From an uncultured Prevotellaceae bacterium (GTDB lineage: Bacteria > Bacteroidota > Bacteroidia > Bacteroidales > Bacteroidaceae): a stretch of DNA of 63,726 nt. The translations under genes and the position numbers were made by a program. This document shows, in pieces, positions 25,789-33,204 of this stretch (positions are counted from its first letter, which is position 1; every line of letters starts with the position of its first letter). Where the stretch lies: contig CAMHNI010000014.1 in NCBI GenBank assembly GCA_946186505.1, positions 1 to 63,726 on the forward strand, read 5' to 3'. The notes below the pieces were generated by a model, which ran no database searches, was not told the origin of the DNA, and saw nothing but the letters and a program-made list of their open reading frames with translations.

Positions 25789-27111
25789 TCACTTGTCCTT
25801 GTTTTCAAACTTCTGAATCTTTTCCATATAATACTGGCGCAGGTCTTGCCAGCGGTAGTAAGGCCACTGGTCGGTCTTGGCGGGAAGTGACATCTCGCGC
25901 TCGTTGAGCAGAGCCTTCACCAAGATGTCGCCGCTCTTGCCTTTCTTGGGTCGGTAGAAGATGAGTTGCACGTTACATGCCATCGGGAAGATACGGTAGT
26001 TGCGCCACACGTGGTCCAGTGTGTCAAGGTTCTCTACCTGGGCACCGCAGTTGCCCAACTCCAAGAGGCATGCTAAAGGCATGACACACACCTCATGACC
26101 GAAGCGCAGTGTTGCCTGGGGAAGGGTGGAGGGCTGAGGGTGGAGGGTGGAGGGCGTGGGTACGATGGTGTCGGCAGTCTCAATGATGTTCTTCAGCAGG
26201 TTCAGTTGGCTGAATGGCATGATGCTGCCCGTCTGTGGGGCTGCACCGTAGTCCAGGTACCAGCCCACGTTGCGTATGCGCCACTGGTCGTAGATTTCCT
26301 CGTCGGTGAACAGTGAGTACAGCTCGATGTCCGTATCGTGGCTCTGCATGTTGGCAGCCACCTCGAAGAGCTGTCGCATCAGTGAGCTGGCACGGACGTT
26401 GTCATAGACATAGTCCTGGTCGTTGAACAGCACCTTCATCAGGCGTTGGGGGTGGTTGTATTTCCTCTCGTATTCACTCCTGGCGCTACGGCCGTTACGG
26501 CTGGCCTGGCGCAGACGGTCGCTCCAGCCCTGGTTGAGGTAGTACTGCAGCGACTCGCTGACGTCGTTGTGGATACGTGCAGTAGGGTTGGCAGCGGCTA
26601 ACTCCTCGCATTCTGCCTCCATTGACAGGATGCAGCGTATGACCACCGTAGAACGGGCGTCAATGGGTACGTTCTTCGTCTTGAAGATTTCAGGAAAGTT
26701 CTTGGCCATGCGGCTGCCGATGCCGTGGTGCTGGCGCTCGCCGACGGTTGTCAGCTCACCTAAGCGTTTGACGGTGGTGGGGTAGAAGTCCTCCAGTTTC
26801 TTGAGCACGGCCTTGCCCTCAGCAGTCAGTTTGCCGGCACTGTTGGCTTCGCGCAGGGTGTTGAGCGGGTTGGTGTATTCACCTTCGCCGATGAGCCACC
26901 GGGAGCCGTGGCGGCCGTAGTGGCTCATATAGAACGGCTCATAGCCTTTGGGAGCCGGTGTCAGCGGCGTGGTCGTGAGCTGATGGTCGTAGTCCAGGTA
27001 GTTGGAGCCCGAGAGGTAGATGTTCTCCTTGATCTCTTCGCGGGCTGTCTGTGCTGTAGCGCCGAGTGTGGCGCAGAGCAGCATGATGGTTGTTGTCGTT
27101 GCTTTCATCAT
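25789..27111 (-). CDS. Exported histidine acid phosphatase (MINPP-like)
   Basis: The 440-residue protein has a signal peptide (residues 1-21, ending ATAQ) and the clade 2 histidine phosphatase signature YGRHGSRW (Arg66-His67, the nucleophile). The second catalytic element is FGHEVCVMPL near residue 325, where HE replaces the HD of phytases, the arrangement seen in multiple inositol polyphosphate phosphatases. Such periplasmic or surface enzymes of gut Bacteroidota remove phosphates from phytate. A stretch just before the HE motif, PTPSTLHPQPSTLPQ, is encoded by a short GGGTGGAG repeat and looks like an in-frame expansion in a surface loop. It follows the peptidase gene by 80 bases and precedes pantothenate kinase by nine. 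Substrate assignment is inference. Confidence 0.82.
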   Translation of the reverse strand: MMKATTTTIMLLCATLGATAQTAREEIKENIYLSGSNYLDYDHQLTTTPLTPAPKGYEPFYMSHYGRHGSRWLIGEGEYTNPLNTLREANSAGKLTAEGKAVLKKLEDFYPTTVKRLGELTTVGERQHHGIGSRMAKNFPEIFKTKNVPIDARSTVVIRCILSMEAECEELAAANPTARIHNDVSESLQYYLNQGWSDRLRQASRNGRSARSEYERKYNHPQRLMKVLFNDQDYVYDNVRASSLMRQLFEVAANMQSHDTDIELYSLFTDEEIYDQWRIRNVGWYLDYGAAPQTGSIMPFSQLNLLKNIIETADTIVPTPSTLHPQPSTLPQATLRFGHEVCVMPLACLLELGNCGAQVENLDTLDHVWRNYRIFPMACNVQLIFYRPKKGKSGDILVKALLNEREMSLPAKTDQWPYYRWQDLRQYYMEKIQKFENKDK

Positions 27112-27191
27112 ATTGATTCTGATGTGTTTGGATGAAAAAAACGCAGCAGCCTGAACCAGTGTCAGTGGCTGTTGCGCTTTTCAGGCGGGTC

Positions 27192-28397
27192 TTACAGGCC
27201 CAGTTTCTTGCGGATGTCAGCCGGGATGGCTTTCTTGTTGATCAGGAAGTCCATGGTGTTGGCGGCAATGAAGGTCTTGGTCATGTACCAGGTGCCCTTG
27301 AACTCGCCTGTCTCACCCCATGAGTTCTTCACCATGTAATACTCCTTGCCGTTCTGGTCCTTGGCCGTGCCGTAGATAAGCATGCCGTGGTCGTCGGTCA
27401 GCTCCCAGTTGTCGAAACGCTCCTGGCGCATTTCCTGGGTGGCCACTACTTCAGGAACGGTACAGCCTAAGGAGTCGATGATGTTCTTTTTCTTCTCGGC
27501 AGTCAACTTCAGCCACTTGGCCATATCGCTGCCAGCGAGGCTTTCAGTCTTCTTGGTATCGATGGCGTAGGCCAGTCCCTGGCGGGTGAAACCAGGCTCA
27601 GAGACGTCACCGCCCCAGGCGATGGTGTAACCCTCGTTGACGGCATTGTCGATGACCTGCATCATCTCGTCCATGGGCAGGTTGTACGACAGTGGGAAAC
27701 GCCAGTTGTCCTGCACCTCGACGGCAAAGGCCGTGTAGAAGGGGTGGTGGGTGTAGCTGGTGATGGAGACATAGTCATTGAGGTCAATGCCCAACGACTT
27801 GACAAACGACTTCGGCGTATATTCCTTGCCCTCGTACTGGAACTTCTCGGGGCATTTGCCGAGATAGGCGTCAAGGATACCCTGCAGTCCAACTTTCCAC
27901 TGATTGCTGATTTTCTTGGCATCACTTTTGGCGATGGCAGCCACGTAAGGCTCCAGCAGCGAGAAGAACTCGTTGAAGTTGTTCAGGGAGTCACCATAGA
28001 GCGAGCCGGGGAAAGGCATGGCATCCTCAGGGCAGATGCCGTGGGTCTTCAGTGTAGCTAACACGTCCTCTGCCGAACCGCCCTGTGCAAACTGGCAGTC
28101 GCCATGATAGCGTACAACCTGGATGGCGCGCTCCATATAGGTCTTGTTGGCAACGAATGACTCGCAGAGGTCGTAGGTCTTGCCTGTAGCTTTCAGAATT
28201 TCAGCCTCGAAGAACGATATGGTAGAGTAGTCCCAGCAGGTGCCTGAACGGTTCTGGTCCTTGACTGAGGTGATGGGATTTTCCTTGATAACGGTGAACA
28301 CAGGCTTGTTCTTATCCTTGGCTGATACCTTCTTCTTGGCAGCCCCTGCACTGACGGCTACCATGGCCATGAGTGCAAATGTAAAAAGTTTCTTCAT
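27192..28397 (-). CDS. Exported C1 cysteine peptidase (aminopeptidase C/bleomycin hydrolase type)
   Basis: A 401-residue papain-clan peptidase. The signal peptide covers about residues 1-19. The catalytic triad is visible: Cys54 in QNRSGTCWDYST, His in LTDDHGMLIYG (about residue 333) and Asn in MVKNSWGE (about residue 355). The length and the Q-x-R-S-G-T-C-W block match peptidase C/bleomycin hydrolase, which trims N-terminal residues from peptides; members with signal peptides in Bacteroidota act in the periplasm. It sits ten bases downstream of the aminopeptidase P gene, so both peptidases are probably made together for peptide use. Confidence 0.88.
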   Translation of the reverse strand: MKKLFTFALMAMVAVSAGAAKKKVSAKDKNKPVFTVIKENPITSVKDQNRSGTCWDYSTISFFEAEILKATGKTYDLCESFVANKTYMERAIQVVRYHGDCQFAQGGSAEDVLATLKTHGICPEDAMPFPGSLYGDSLNNFNEFFSLLEPYVAAIAKSDAKKISNQWKVGLQGILDAYLGKCPEKFQYEGKEYTPKSFVKSLGIDLNDYVSITSYTHHPFYTAFAVEVQDNWRFPLSYNLPMDEMMQVIDNAVNEGYTIAWGGDVSEPGFTRQGLAYAIDTKKTESLAGSDMAKWLKLTAEKKKNIIDSLGCTVPEVVATQEMRQERFDNWELTDDHGMLIYGTAKDQNGKEYYMVKNSWGETGEFKGTWYMTKTFIAANTMDFLINKKAIPADIRKKLGL

Positions 28398-28407
28398 AGT
28401 TGTTATA

Positions 28408-29808
28408 TTATTTGTTATTAGTCATAAATTCTTCCAGCTCCGTGGGGTGGTAGGGTATGCGCTTTGAGCCGAGGAAGCGGCATCCGTCTGCCGTAATCAG
28501 CAGGTCGTCCTCAATGCGGATACCGCCGAAATCCTTGTAGGTCTCTATCTTGTCGAAACAGAGGAACTCCTTGCAGTGCCCCTCCTTGCGCCACAAGTCG
28601 ATGAGATGCGGAATGAAGTATATGCCCGGCTCGTCGGTCACTACGAAGCCCGGTTCCAGGCGCCGGCCCATGCGCAGGCAGTTGGTACCGAACTGCTCCA
28701 GATTGGGACGTGTCTCGTCATCGAAACCGACGTGGATTTGTCCCAGCCCCTCCATGTCGTGAACGTCCATGCCCATCATGTGGCCGAGGCCGTGGGGCAG
28801 GAACATGGCGTGGGCACCGGCACGTACAGCCTCCTCGGTGTCGCCTTTCATCAGTCCTAACTCCTTCAGCCGGTCGGTCATCAGACGGCAGACGGCGAAG
28901 TGGACGTCTTGGTATTTGACACCGGGTTTGGCAACCTCGAGCACGTAGTCGTGGCAGGCCTCGACGATACTGTAGATTTCCAGCTGGCGCTGTGTGAACT
29001 TACCGTTGACAGGCATGGTGCGTGTATGGTCAGAACAGTAGTCGTTCAGTTCGCAGCCGGCATCACAGAGCACCAGTCGCCCGTCTTCCAGCTGAGCGTC
29101 AGAGGGAGAGCCGTGCATAATCTCGCCATGCTGCGAGAAAATGGTGCCGAAGCTGTTGCCCTGAGCCAGCGAGCGGGCTATGCCATCGACTTGTCCGCCA
29201 ACGAAGCGTTCTGTCACGCCAGGACGGATGAGCAGCTGTGCCGTGGTGTGCATGACGTAGCCCACGTCGCAGGCAGCCTCGATATAGGCAATCTCCTCAG
29301 CGCTCTTCGTAGCACGCATTTTCACGACGGCCTTGATGAGGGGTAGTGAAGCCTCCTCTTTCTGCTTCGAGGGGTGGATGCCTAAGAGGTCCATGATTTG
29401 GATCTTCGTGTCGTGGCGGTAGGGCGGCAGGAAGTGAATCTTCCGCTTGGCTGCGACGGGGTCGCAGCATAGCTGGCGGAGCTGCGACATCGGGGCAGTT
29501 TTCGTGATGCCCACTTCTGCGGCCAGGTCGGCCACACTGGGTACGAAGCCCATCCAGACGATGTCCTCAATGTCGATGTCATCGCCTATGAGCCATTCCT
29601 CGTCGTTATCAATGTCGATGACTCCCACCAGTCCGTCACGGTGCTGTCCGAAGAAATACAGGAATGCAGAGTCCTGACGGAACGGCGTATAGCCGTTGGC
29701 AGGATAGTTGGCAGGCGAATCGTTATTGCCGAAGAGCACGATGACGCCTTCGCCGACCAGGCGTTTCAGTTCGGCACGTCGCCGAACGTAGGTATCCTTG
29801 CTGAACAT
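28408..29808 (-). CDS. Aminopeptidase P-type metallopeptidase (M24)
   Basis: This 466-residue cytoplasmic enzyme has an N-terminal creatinase-like domain (FLYFFGQHRDGLVGVIDID) and a C-terminal pita-bread M24 domain. The five metal ligands can be read in order: Asp in LVLCDAGCELNDY, Asp in CSDHTRTMPVNGKF, His in MFLPHGLGHMMGMDVHD, Glu in VVTDEPGIYFIP and Glu in FGGIRIEDDLLIT. The enzyme cleaves the first residue from peptides with proline in second position. Length is normal for Xaa-Pro aminopeptidase I of Bacteroidota. It lies between adenylate kinase (13-base gap) and the C1 peptidase (10-base gap). Confidence 0.9.
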   Translation of the reverse strand: MFSKDTYVRRRAELKRLVGEGVIVLFGNNDSPANYPANGYTPFRQDSAFLYFFGQHRDGLVGVIDIDNDEEWLIGDDIDIEDIVWMGFVPSVADLAAEVGITKTAPMSQLRQLCCDPVAAKRKIHFLPPYRHDTKIQIMDLLGIHPSKQKEEASLPLIKAVVKMRATKSAEEIAYIEAACDVGYVMHTTAQLLIRPGVTERFVGGQVDGIARSLAQGNSFGTIFSQHGEIMHGSPSDAQLEDGRLVLCDAGCELNDYCSDHTRTMPVNGKFTQRQLEIYSIVEACHDYVLEVAKPGVKYQDVHFAVCRLMTDRLKELGLMKGDTEEAVRAGAHAMFLPHGLGHMMGMDVHDMEGLGQIHVGFDDETRPNLEQFGTNCLRMGRRLEPGFVVTDEPGIYFIPHLIDLWRKEGHCKEFLCFDKIETYKDFGGIRIEDDLLITADGCRFLGSKRIPYHPTELEEFMTNNK

Positions 29809-29821
29809 ATAGTCTTGTTAA

Positions 29822-30397
29822 CTATGAAATACTGTCAATAACCGCGCTGATATCGCTGAAGATGCGGTCCAGGTCGCCTAAACCGTCAATGTGGTGGTGA
29901 ATACCCTCCTGCTTGTACCACTCGATAAGGGGTTGTGTCTGTGAGTGGTAAACCACGAGCCGCTTCTTGATGGTCTCCTCGTTGTCATCGGCACGTCCGC
30001 TCTGCTGGCCGCGCAGCAGGAGGCGCTTCATCAGCTCGTCCTCGGGCACGTCAAGTTCCAGCATGGCTGCTACCTGATGGCCGCGTTCGCCGAGCATAGC
30101 CTTCAAGGCCTCTGCCTGGGGAATGGTTCGCGGGAAACCGTCGAAGATGACACCGGCGTGCTCTTTACCGAAACTGTCATAGACTGAGGCGAGTATGCTC
30201 ACCATCAGTTCGTCGGGAATCAGTTGTCCCTGGTCAATATACTGCTGGGCTGTCTTACCCAGTTCTGAACCTTTCTTGATTTCCGCCCGCAAAACGTCGC
30301 CGGTCGAGATGTGGTTCAGTCCGTACTTCTCAATGAGCTTGTCGCTCTGGGTACCTTTCCCGGAACCGGGGGCACCGAAAATTACTATATTTTTCAT
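29822..30397 (-). CDS. adk: Adenylate kinase
   Basis: A 191-residue nucleotide kinase with the P-loop FGAPGSGKGTQ (residues 7-17), GLNHISTGDVLRAEI (AMP site), GVIFDGFPRTIPQAEAL, and the short LID form (LRGQQSGRADDNEETIKKRL) without the zinc-finger insert. It interconverts ATP plus AMP with two ADP. The ATG overlaps the HPRT stop by four bases (ATGA), making a purine-nucleotide pair hpt-adk. Confidence 0.95.
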   Translation of the reverse strand: MKNIVIFGAPGSGKGTQSDKLIEKYGLNHISTGDVLRAEIKKGSELGKTAQQYIDQGQLIPDELMVSILASVYDSFGKEHAGVIFDGFPRTIPQAEALKAMLGERGHQVAAMLELDVPEDELMKRLLLRGQQSGRADDNEETIKKRLVVYHSQTQPLIEWYKQEGIHHHIDGLGDLDRIFSDISAVIDSIS

Positions 30398-30930
30398 TTA
30401 ACTAATGTATATAAGTCTTTTAGTCCGCGTCCTTGCTGGTCGTAATCCAATCCGTAACCCAGGATGAAGTCATTGGGTATGGTGAATGCCACATAGTCAA
30501 GCTTCAGGTCTTCCTTCAGCTTCTCGGGCTTGAAGAACAAGGAGCAGATGTGTACAGAGGCAGGATTGCGCGTGCCTATCTGCTCCATCATGCGCTTGAT
30601 GGTCAGGCCGCTCTCGACGATGTCTTCGACGATGATGACGGTGCGGCCGCTCAGGTTCTCGTTGATGCCGATTACCTCATGGATTGTCCCTGTTGACGTG
30701 GTTCCCTGATACGAAGCCAGCTTGACGAACGATATTTCGCACGGGATGGTCATCTCGCGCATCAGGTCGGCGGCAAAGATAAACGCGCCGTTCAGCACGG
30801 CGAGGAACAGCGGGTTGCGACCCTCCATGTCGTGGCTTATCTGCTGGGCCACCTCTTTCACACGCTGCTTGATCACAGCCTCAGTCATCGACGTCTCGAA
30901 CGTCTTGTCCTTGATAGTTATTCTGCTCAT
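30394..30930 (-). CDS. hpt: Hypoxanthine phosphoribosyltransferase
   Basis: A 178-residue purine-salvage enzyme joining hypoxanthine or guanine with PRPP. The PRPP-binding loop is VIIVEDIVESGLTIKRM; PLFLAVLNGAFIFAADLMRE and VKLASYQGTTSTG are other family blocks, and the end FILGYGLDYDQQGRGLKDLYTL is characteristic. The frame stays open upstream to 31320, but that part is antisense-like sequence over the transporter gene; a perfect promoter at 30953-30984 and the length of homologues fix the start at the ATG at 30930. Confidence 0.95.
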   Translation of the reverse strand: MSRITIKDKTFETSMTEAVIKQRVKEVAQQISHDMEGRNPLFLAVLNGAFIFAADLMREMTIPCEISFVKLASYQGTTSTGTIHEVIGINENLSGRTVIIVEDIVESGLTIKRMMEQIGTRNPASVHICSLFFKPEKLKEDLKLDYVAFTIPNDFILGYGLDYDQQGRGLKDLYTLVK

Positions 30931-30952
30931 AATGCTTTTCTTGATTTGGGTG

Positions 30953-30984
30953 CAAAGATACGCAATTATTTCCAAACTACCAAA
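30953..30984 (-). promoter_or_regulatory. Promoter of the hpt-adk-peptidase operon
   Basis: On the minus strand TTTG (30981-30984), 20 bases, TATCTTTG (30953-30960), 22 bases before the HPRT ATG. It overlaps no gene and lies just after the end of the transporter gene. Confidence 0.75.
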
Positions 30985-30995
30985 TGATAACGGAA

Positions 30996-31955
30996 CTAAT
31001 GCTTCCTGCGATACTGCCAAATCTCGATGGAGTTGATAATGTTCTGCCAGAGGATGTAGCAGCCCGGTCCCACCGAACTGAGCGGGTTCAGATAGGTGCT
31101 GGAAAGCCAGATGGCGAAAGCTGTGTTCTTCTGGCCCAGAGCCTGGCCCGACTCCTGGGTGTGGCCGAAGAAATGGCCTGTGAAGCGGCCTACGGCAAAC
31201 TGTACGATGCACACCATCAGTCCCAGCAGGGCGATGGCCAGTAGCAAGGTGACGGTAGTATCGGCATGCACGATGTTGCGGACGGTGGTGCCCGTGACTA
31301 TCATCAGCGAGCAGGCCCACAGGTAGTAGCTCAGGTCGCGTACGGAGATAATCCGGCGGTGGAGCCGTTTCAGGTAGTGCTTGACGATGTAGGCCAGCAG
31401 CATGGGTACCAGCAGCACGACGACGACCTCATAGAGTATTTTGGAGAAAGCTGTCAGGAATGTGATGTCGGCCGCTTTCTCAATCATCGGGAAGCAGACG
31501 GGTGCCATCAGGGCCGTCATGAAGTTCGACAGGAATGTGTAGGTGGTCATCTGCTCCAACGAGCCGCCTAACTTCTGGGTTACTACGGCAGCTGCCGTGG
31601 CACATGGCGAGATGATGCACATGAGGATGGCTTCCATCAGCACAAGTGAGTTGCCCGTCAGTCGGAACCCTACCATCAGCGCCATCAGGACGCCGATGAA
31701 CAGCAGTTGGAAGACCCCTACCCAGAAGTGCCATGCTACGGGTCGCAGCTGGTGGAAATCTACCTTGCAGAACGTGACGAACAGCACCAAGAACATGAAC
31801 AGCGGCAGGATGGCTGCAAAGAATGGTGCCATGGCCGTTCCTGCTGCATCGAGTTGGGGCGTGAAGGCGAACAGCAGGTAAGCCACAGCTCCCGTACCCA
31901 TGGCCACGGGTAGCGTCCAGTCCTTCAGAAATCGTACGATGTCCTTTCTTCGCAT
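30996..31955 (-). CDS. BASS-family (bile acid:sodium symporter-like) transporter
   Basis: A 319-residue integral membrane protein with about nine to ten helices (WTLPVAMGTGAVAYLLFAF, MAPFFAAILPLFMFLVLFVTFC, FWVGVFQLLFIGVLMALMVGF, VVVVLLVPMLLAYIVKHYL, TVTLLLAIALLGLMVCIVQF). The blocks MEAILMCIISPCATAAAVVTQKLGG and SGQALGQKNTAFAIWLSSTYLNPLSSVGPGCYILWQN resemble the two sodium-binding crossover regions of SBF/BASS proteins. Substrate is unknown; bile acids are only one of several in this superfamily. The ATG at 31955 (MRRKDIVRF) overlaps the end of the phosphopantetheinyl transferase gene by 31 bases; upstream codons belong to that gene in another frame. Confidence 0.75.
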   Translation of the reverse strand: MRRKDIVRFLKDWTLPVAMGTGAVAYLLFAFTPQLDAAGTAMAPFFAAILPLFMFLVLFVTFCKVDFHQLRPVAWHFWVGVFQLLFIGVLMALMVGFRLTGNSLVLMEAILMCIISPCATAAAVVTQKLGGSLEQMTTYTFLSNFMTALMAPVCFPMIEKAADITFLTAFSKILYEVVVVLLVPMLLAYIVKHYLKRLHRRIISVRDLSYYLWACSLMIVTGTTVRNIVHADTTVTLLLAIALLGLMVCIVQFAVGRFTGHFFGHTQESGQALGQKNTAFAIWLSSTYLNPLSSVGPGCYILWQNIINSIEIWQYRRKH

Positions 31956-32503
31956 ACCGTATAGATATAGTTGCGCTCTAAACGTTCCACGGTGGTGAAT
32001 GTCAGCCCTGTTGCCGGCAGCACCGTTTTCATGTTGTCTGTGATGCCCCTGCCCGTCAGTTTCAGCGCCGCTTCCTTCATCGTCCACAGACGTATGAAGG
32101 CTGCATCGGGGCGCCCGGCAGCGGCAATGGTCCTCAGCTCGTCGTCATTCATCGTGTAGCGGGCCAGACTGTCTTTGTACTCACGGACGGACTCGACGTC
32201 AATGCCCACAGGACGATTGCTGACGGCACAGGCCACCGCCTCGCGGCAATGGCTCAGGTTGAAGTGTATCTCTGGATGGCCGACGATGGCGGGCTTGCCG
32301 TGCTCACCGTACTCAAACAGGGGATTCTCCGTGATGCCGTACTCCTGACGGAGTGCCTTCTTGAGCAGCAGGTATGCCAGCACGCACGTCCGCTGTCCCA
32401 GTTCGTATCTGAAGCGGAGGGCCTGTTCGCGCCGCTGCTCGCTGATGTCGGCAAGTGCTGTTTTCAGGTCGAAGTTGCTGATGTGTTCGTCGATATACAC
32501 CAT
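31925..32503 (-). CDS. 4'-phosphopantetheinyl transferase (Sfp type)
   Basis: A 192-residue protein with the two motifs that bind magnesium and coenzyme A in Sfp-type transferases: RPVGIDVESVREY (about residues 97-109) and FIRLWTMKEAALKLTGRG (about 136-153). IHFNLSHCREAVACAVS is the preceding conserved block. It transfers the phosphopantetheine arm from CoA to carrier proteins. In this clade it is often the only transferase and may serve acyl carrier protein as well as secondary pathways. A -7 box lies directly upstream at 32514-32521. The last 31 bases overlap the transporter start, so the two are co-translated. Confidence 0.88.
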   Translation of the reverse strand: MVYIDEHISNFDLKTALADISEQRREQALRFRYELGQRTCVLAYLLLKKALRQEYGITENPLFEYGEHGKPAIVGHPEIHFNLSHCREAVACAVSNRPVGIDVESVREYKDSLARYTMNDDELRTIAAAGRPDAAFIRLWTMKEAALKLTGRGITDNMKTVLPATGLTFTTVERLERNYIYTVCEERTSYDF

Positions 32504-32513
32504 AATCGAGGTG

Positions 32514-32521
32514 CAAAGATA
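32514..32521 (-). promoter_or_regulatory. -7 box TATCTTTG, phosphopantetheinyl transferase gene
   Basis: The minus strand reads TATCTTTG ten bases before the ATG at 32503. The -33 region falls in the purine-rich repeat at 32532-32573 and holds no TTTG. The transcript would be almost leaderless. Confidence 0.55.
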
Positions 32522-32531
32522 AGTTTTTTTT

Positions 32532-32573
32532 AAGGAGTGAAAGGAGTGAAAGGAGTTAAAAGGAGTTAAAGGG
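32532..32573. repeat. Short AAGGAGT(T/G)AAA repeat
   Basis: AAGGAGTGAA AGGAGTGAA AGGAGTTAAA AGGAGTTAAAG: four to five 9- to 10-base units between two divergent genes. The same phrase (GTTAAAAGGAGTTAAA) is found after the tamA gene near 1615-1630, so it is a dispersed simple repeat of this genome. Confidence 0.75.
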
Positions 32574-32597
32574 CAATAGAATTCCCACGAAAATCAC

Positions 32598-32605
32598 TAT
32601 CTTTG
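32598..32605 (+). promoter_or_regulatory. -7 box TATCTTTG, DUF4332 gene
   Basis: TATCTTTG lies 44 bases before the ATG at 32650; no clear -33 TTTG. Confidence 0.5.
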
Positions 32606-32649
32606 CGAAGTGAAAATCATTTTAACCAATTGCTAAAAACTTATCGTTT

Positions 32650-33057
32650 ATGGATTACAAGATTATTGACATCGAGGGCGTCGGCGAGGTTTATGCCGAG
32701 AAGCTCATCAGTGCTGGTATCAACAAGGCCAGCGAGTTGTTGGAGAAGTGTGCTGCGCCCAAGGGCCGTAAGGAACTGGCCGAGCAGACGGGCATTTCAG
32801 AGAAGCTCATACTGAAGTGGGCCAACCACACCGACCTGTACCGCATCAGCGGCGTAGGCCCGCAGTTTGCCGAACTGCTGGAGAAGGCTGGCGTTGACAC
32901 CGTCAAGGAGTTCCGTCACCGTGTGCCCGAGAACCTGCAGCCCAAGCTGGTGGAAATCAATGAGCAGTTCCACATCTGCGGCCGTGTGCCTGCTGTCAGC
33001 GAGGTGCAGAAGATGGTCGATCAGGCCAAGGAACTGGAGCCGAAGATGACGTATTAA
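32650..33057 (+). CDS. DUF4332 helix-hairpin-helix protein
   Basis: A 135-residue protein made of two helix-hairpin-helix-like pairs: IEGVGEVYAEKLISAGINKASELLEKC (residues 8-34) and ISGVGPQFAELLEKAGVDTVKEFRHRV (about 66-92), as in DUF4332 proteins, which resemble the DNA-binding tips of topoisomerase and polymerase accessory factors. Nucleic-acid binding is inferred. The gene stands alone with its own -7 box and a strong terminator at 33101-33137. Its last 22 coding bases with the stop codon (LEPKMTY*) are repeated immediately afterwards with one base changed. Confidence 0.8.
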   Translation: MDYKIIDIEGVGEVYAEKLISAGINKASELLEKCAAPKGRKELAEQTGISEKLILKWANHTDLYRISGVGPQFAELLEKAGVDTVKEFRHRVPENLQPKLVEINEQFHICGRVPAVSEVQKMVDQAKELEPKMTY

Positions 33058-33083
33058 GCTGGAGCCGAAGATGGCGTATTAAG
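33034..33083 (+). repeat. 25-bp tandem duplication spanning the DUF4332 stop codon
   Basis: CTGGAGCCGAAGATGACGTATTAAG at 33034-33058 is followed at once by a copy at 33059-33083 that differs at one base. Each copy encodes LEPKM-T/A-Y and a TAA stop. Confidence 0.92.
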
Positions 33084-33100
33084 CCGACAACCGACAAGAA

Positions 33101-33137
33101 GAGGGCGCTTCCGTGAAAGAAAGCGCCCTCTTTTTTT
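33101..33137 (+). terminator. Rho-independent terminator after the DUF4332 gene
   Basis: GAGGGCGCTT (33101-33110) pairs with AAGCGCCCTC (33121-33130), followed by seven T. Confidence 0.9.
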
Positions 33138-33204
33138 GTCGGGTGAATGGGCAGGGTGGGCAATTTGGGCTGGCCTGCCCATATTGCCCATTCAGCCCAT
33201 CTGA

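Noticed and set aside
30931..31320. Long N-terminal extension of the HPRT frame
   Set aside because: The sequence is Arg/His-rich, lies in another phase over the transporter gene and ends before a perfect promoter at 30953-30984.
31956..32087. N-terminal extension of the BASS transporter
   Set aside because: It is out-of-phase reading of the phosphopantetheinyl transferase gene; the hydrophobic protein begins at MRRKDIVRF.
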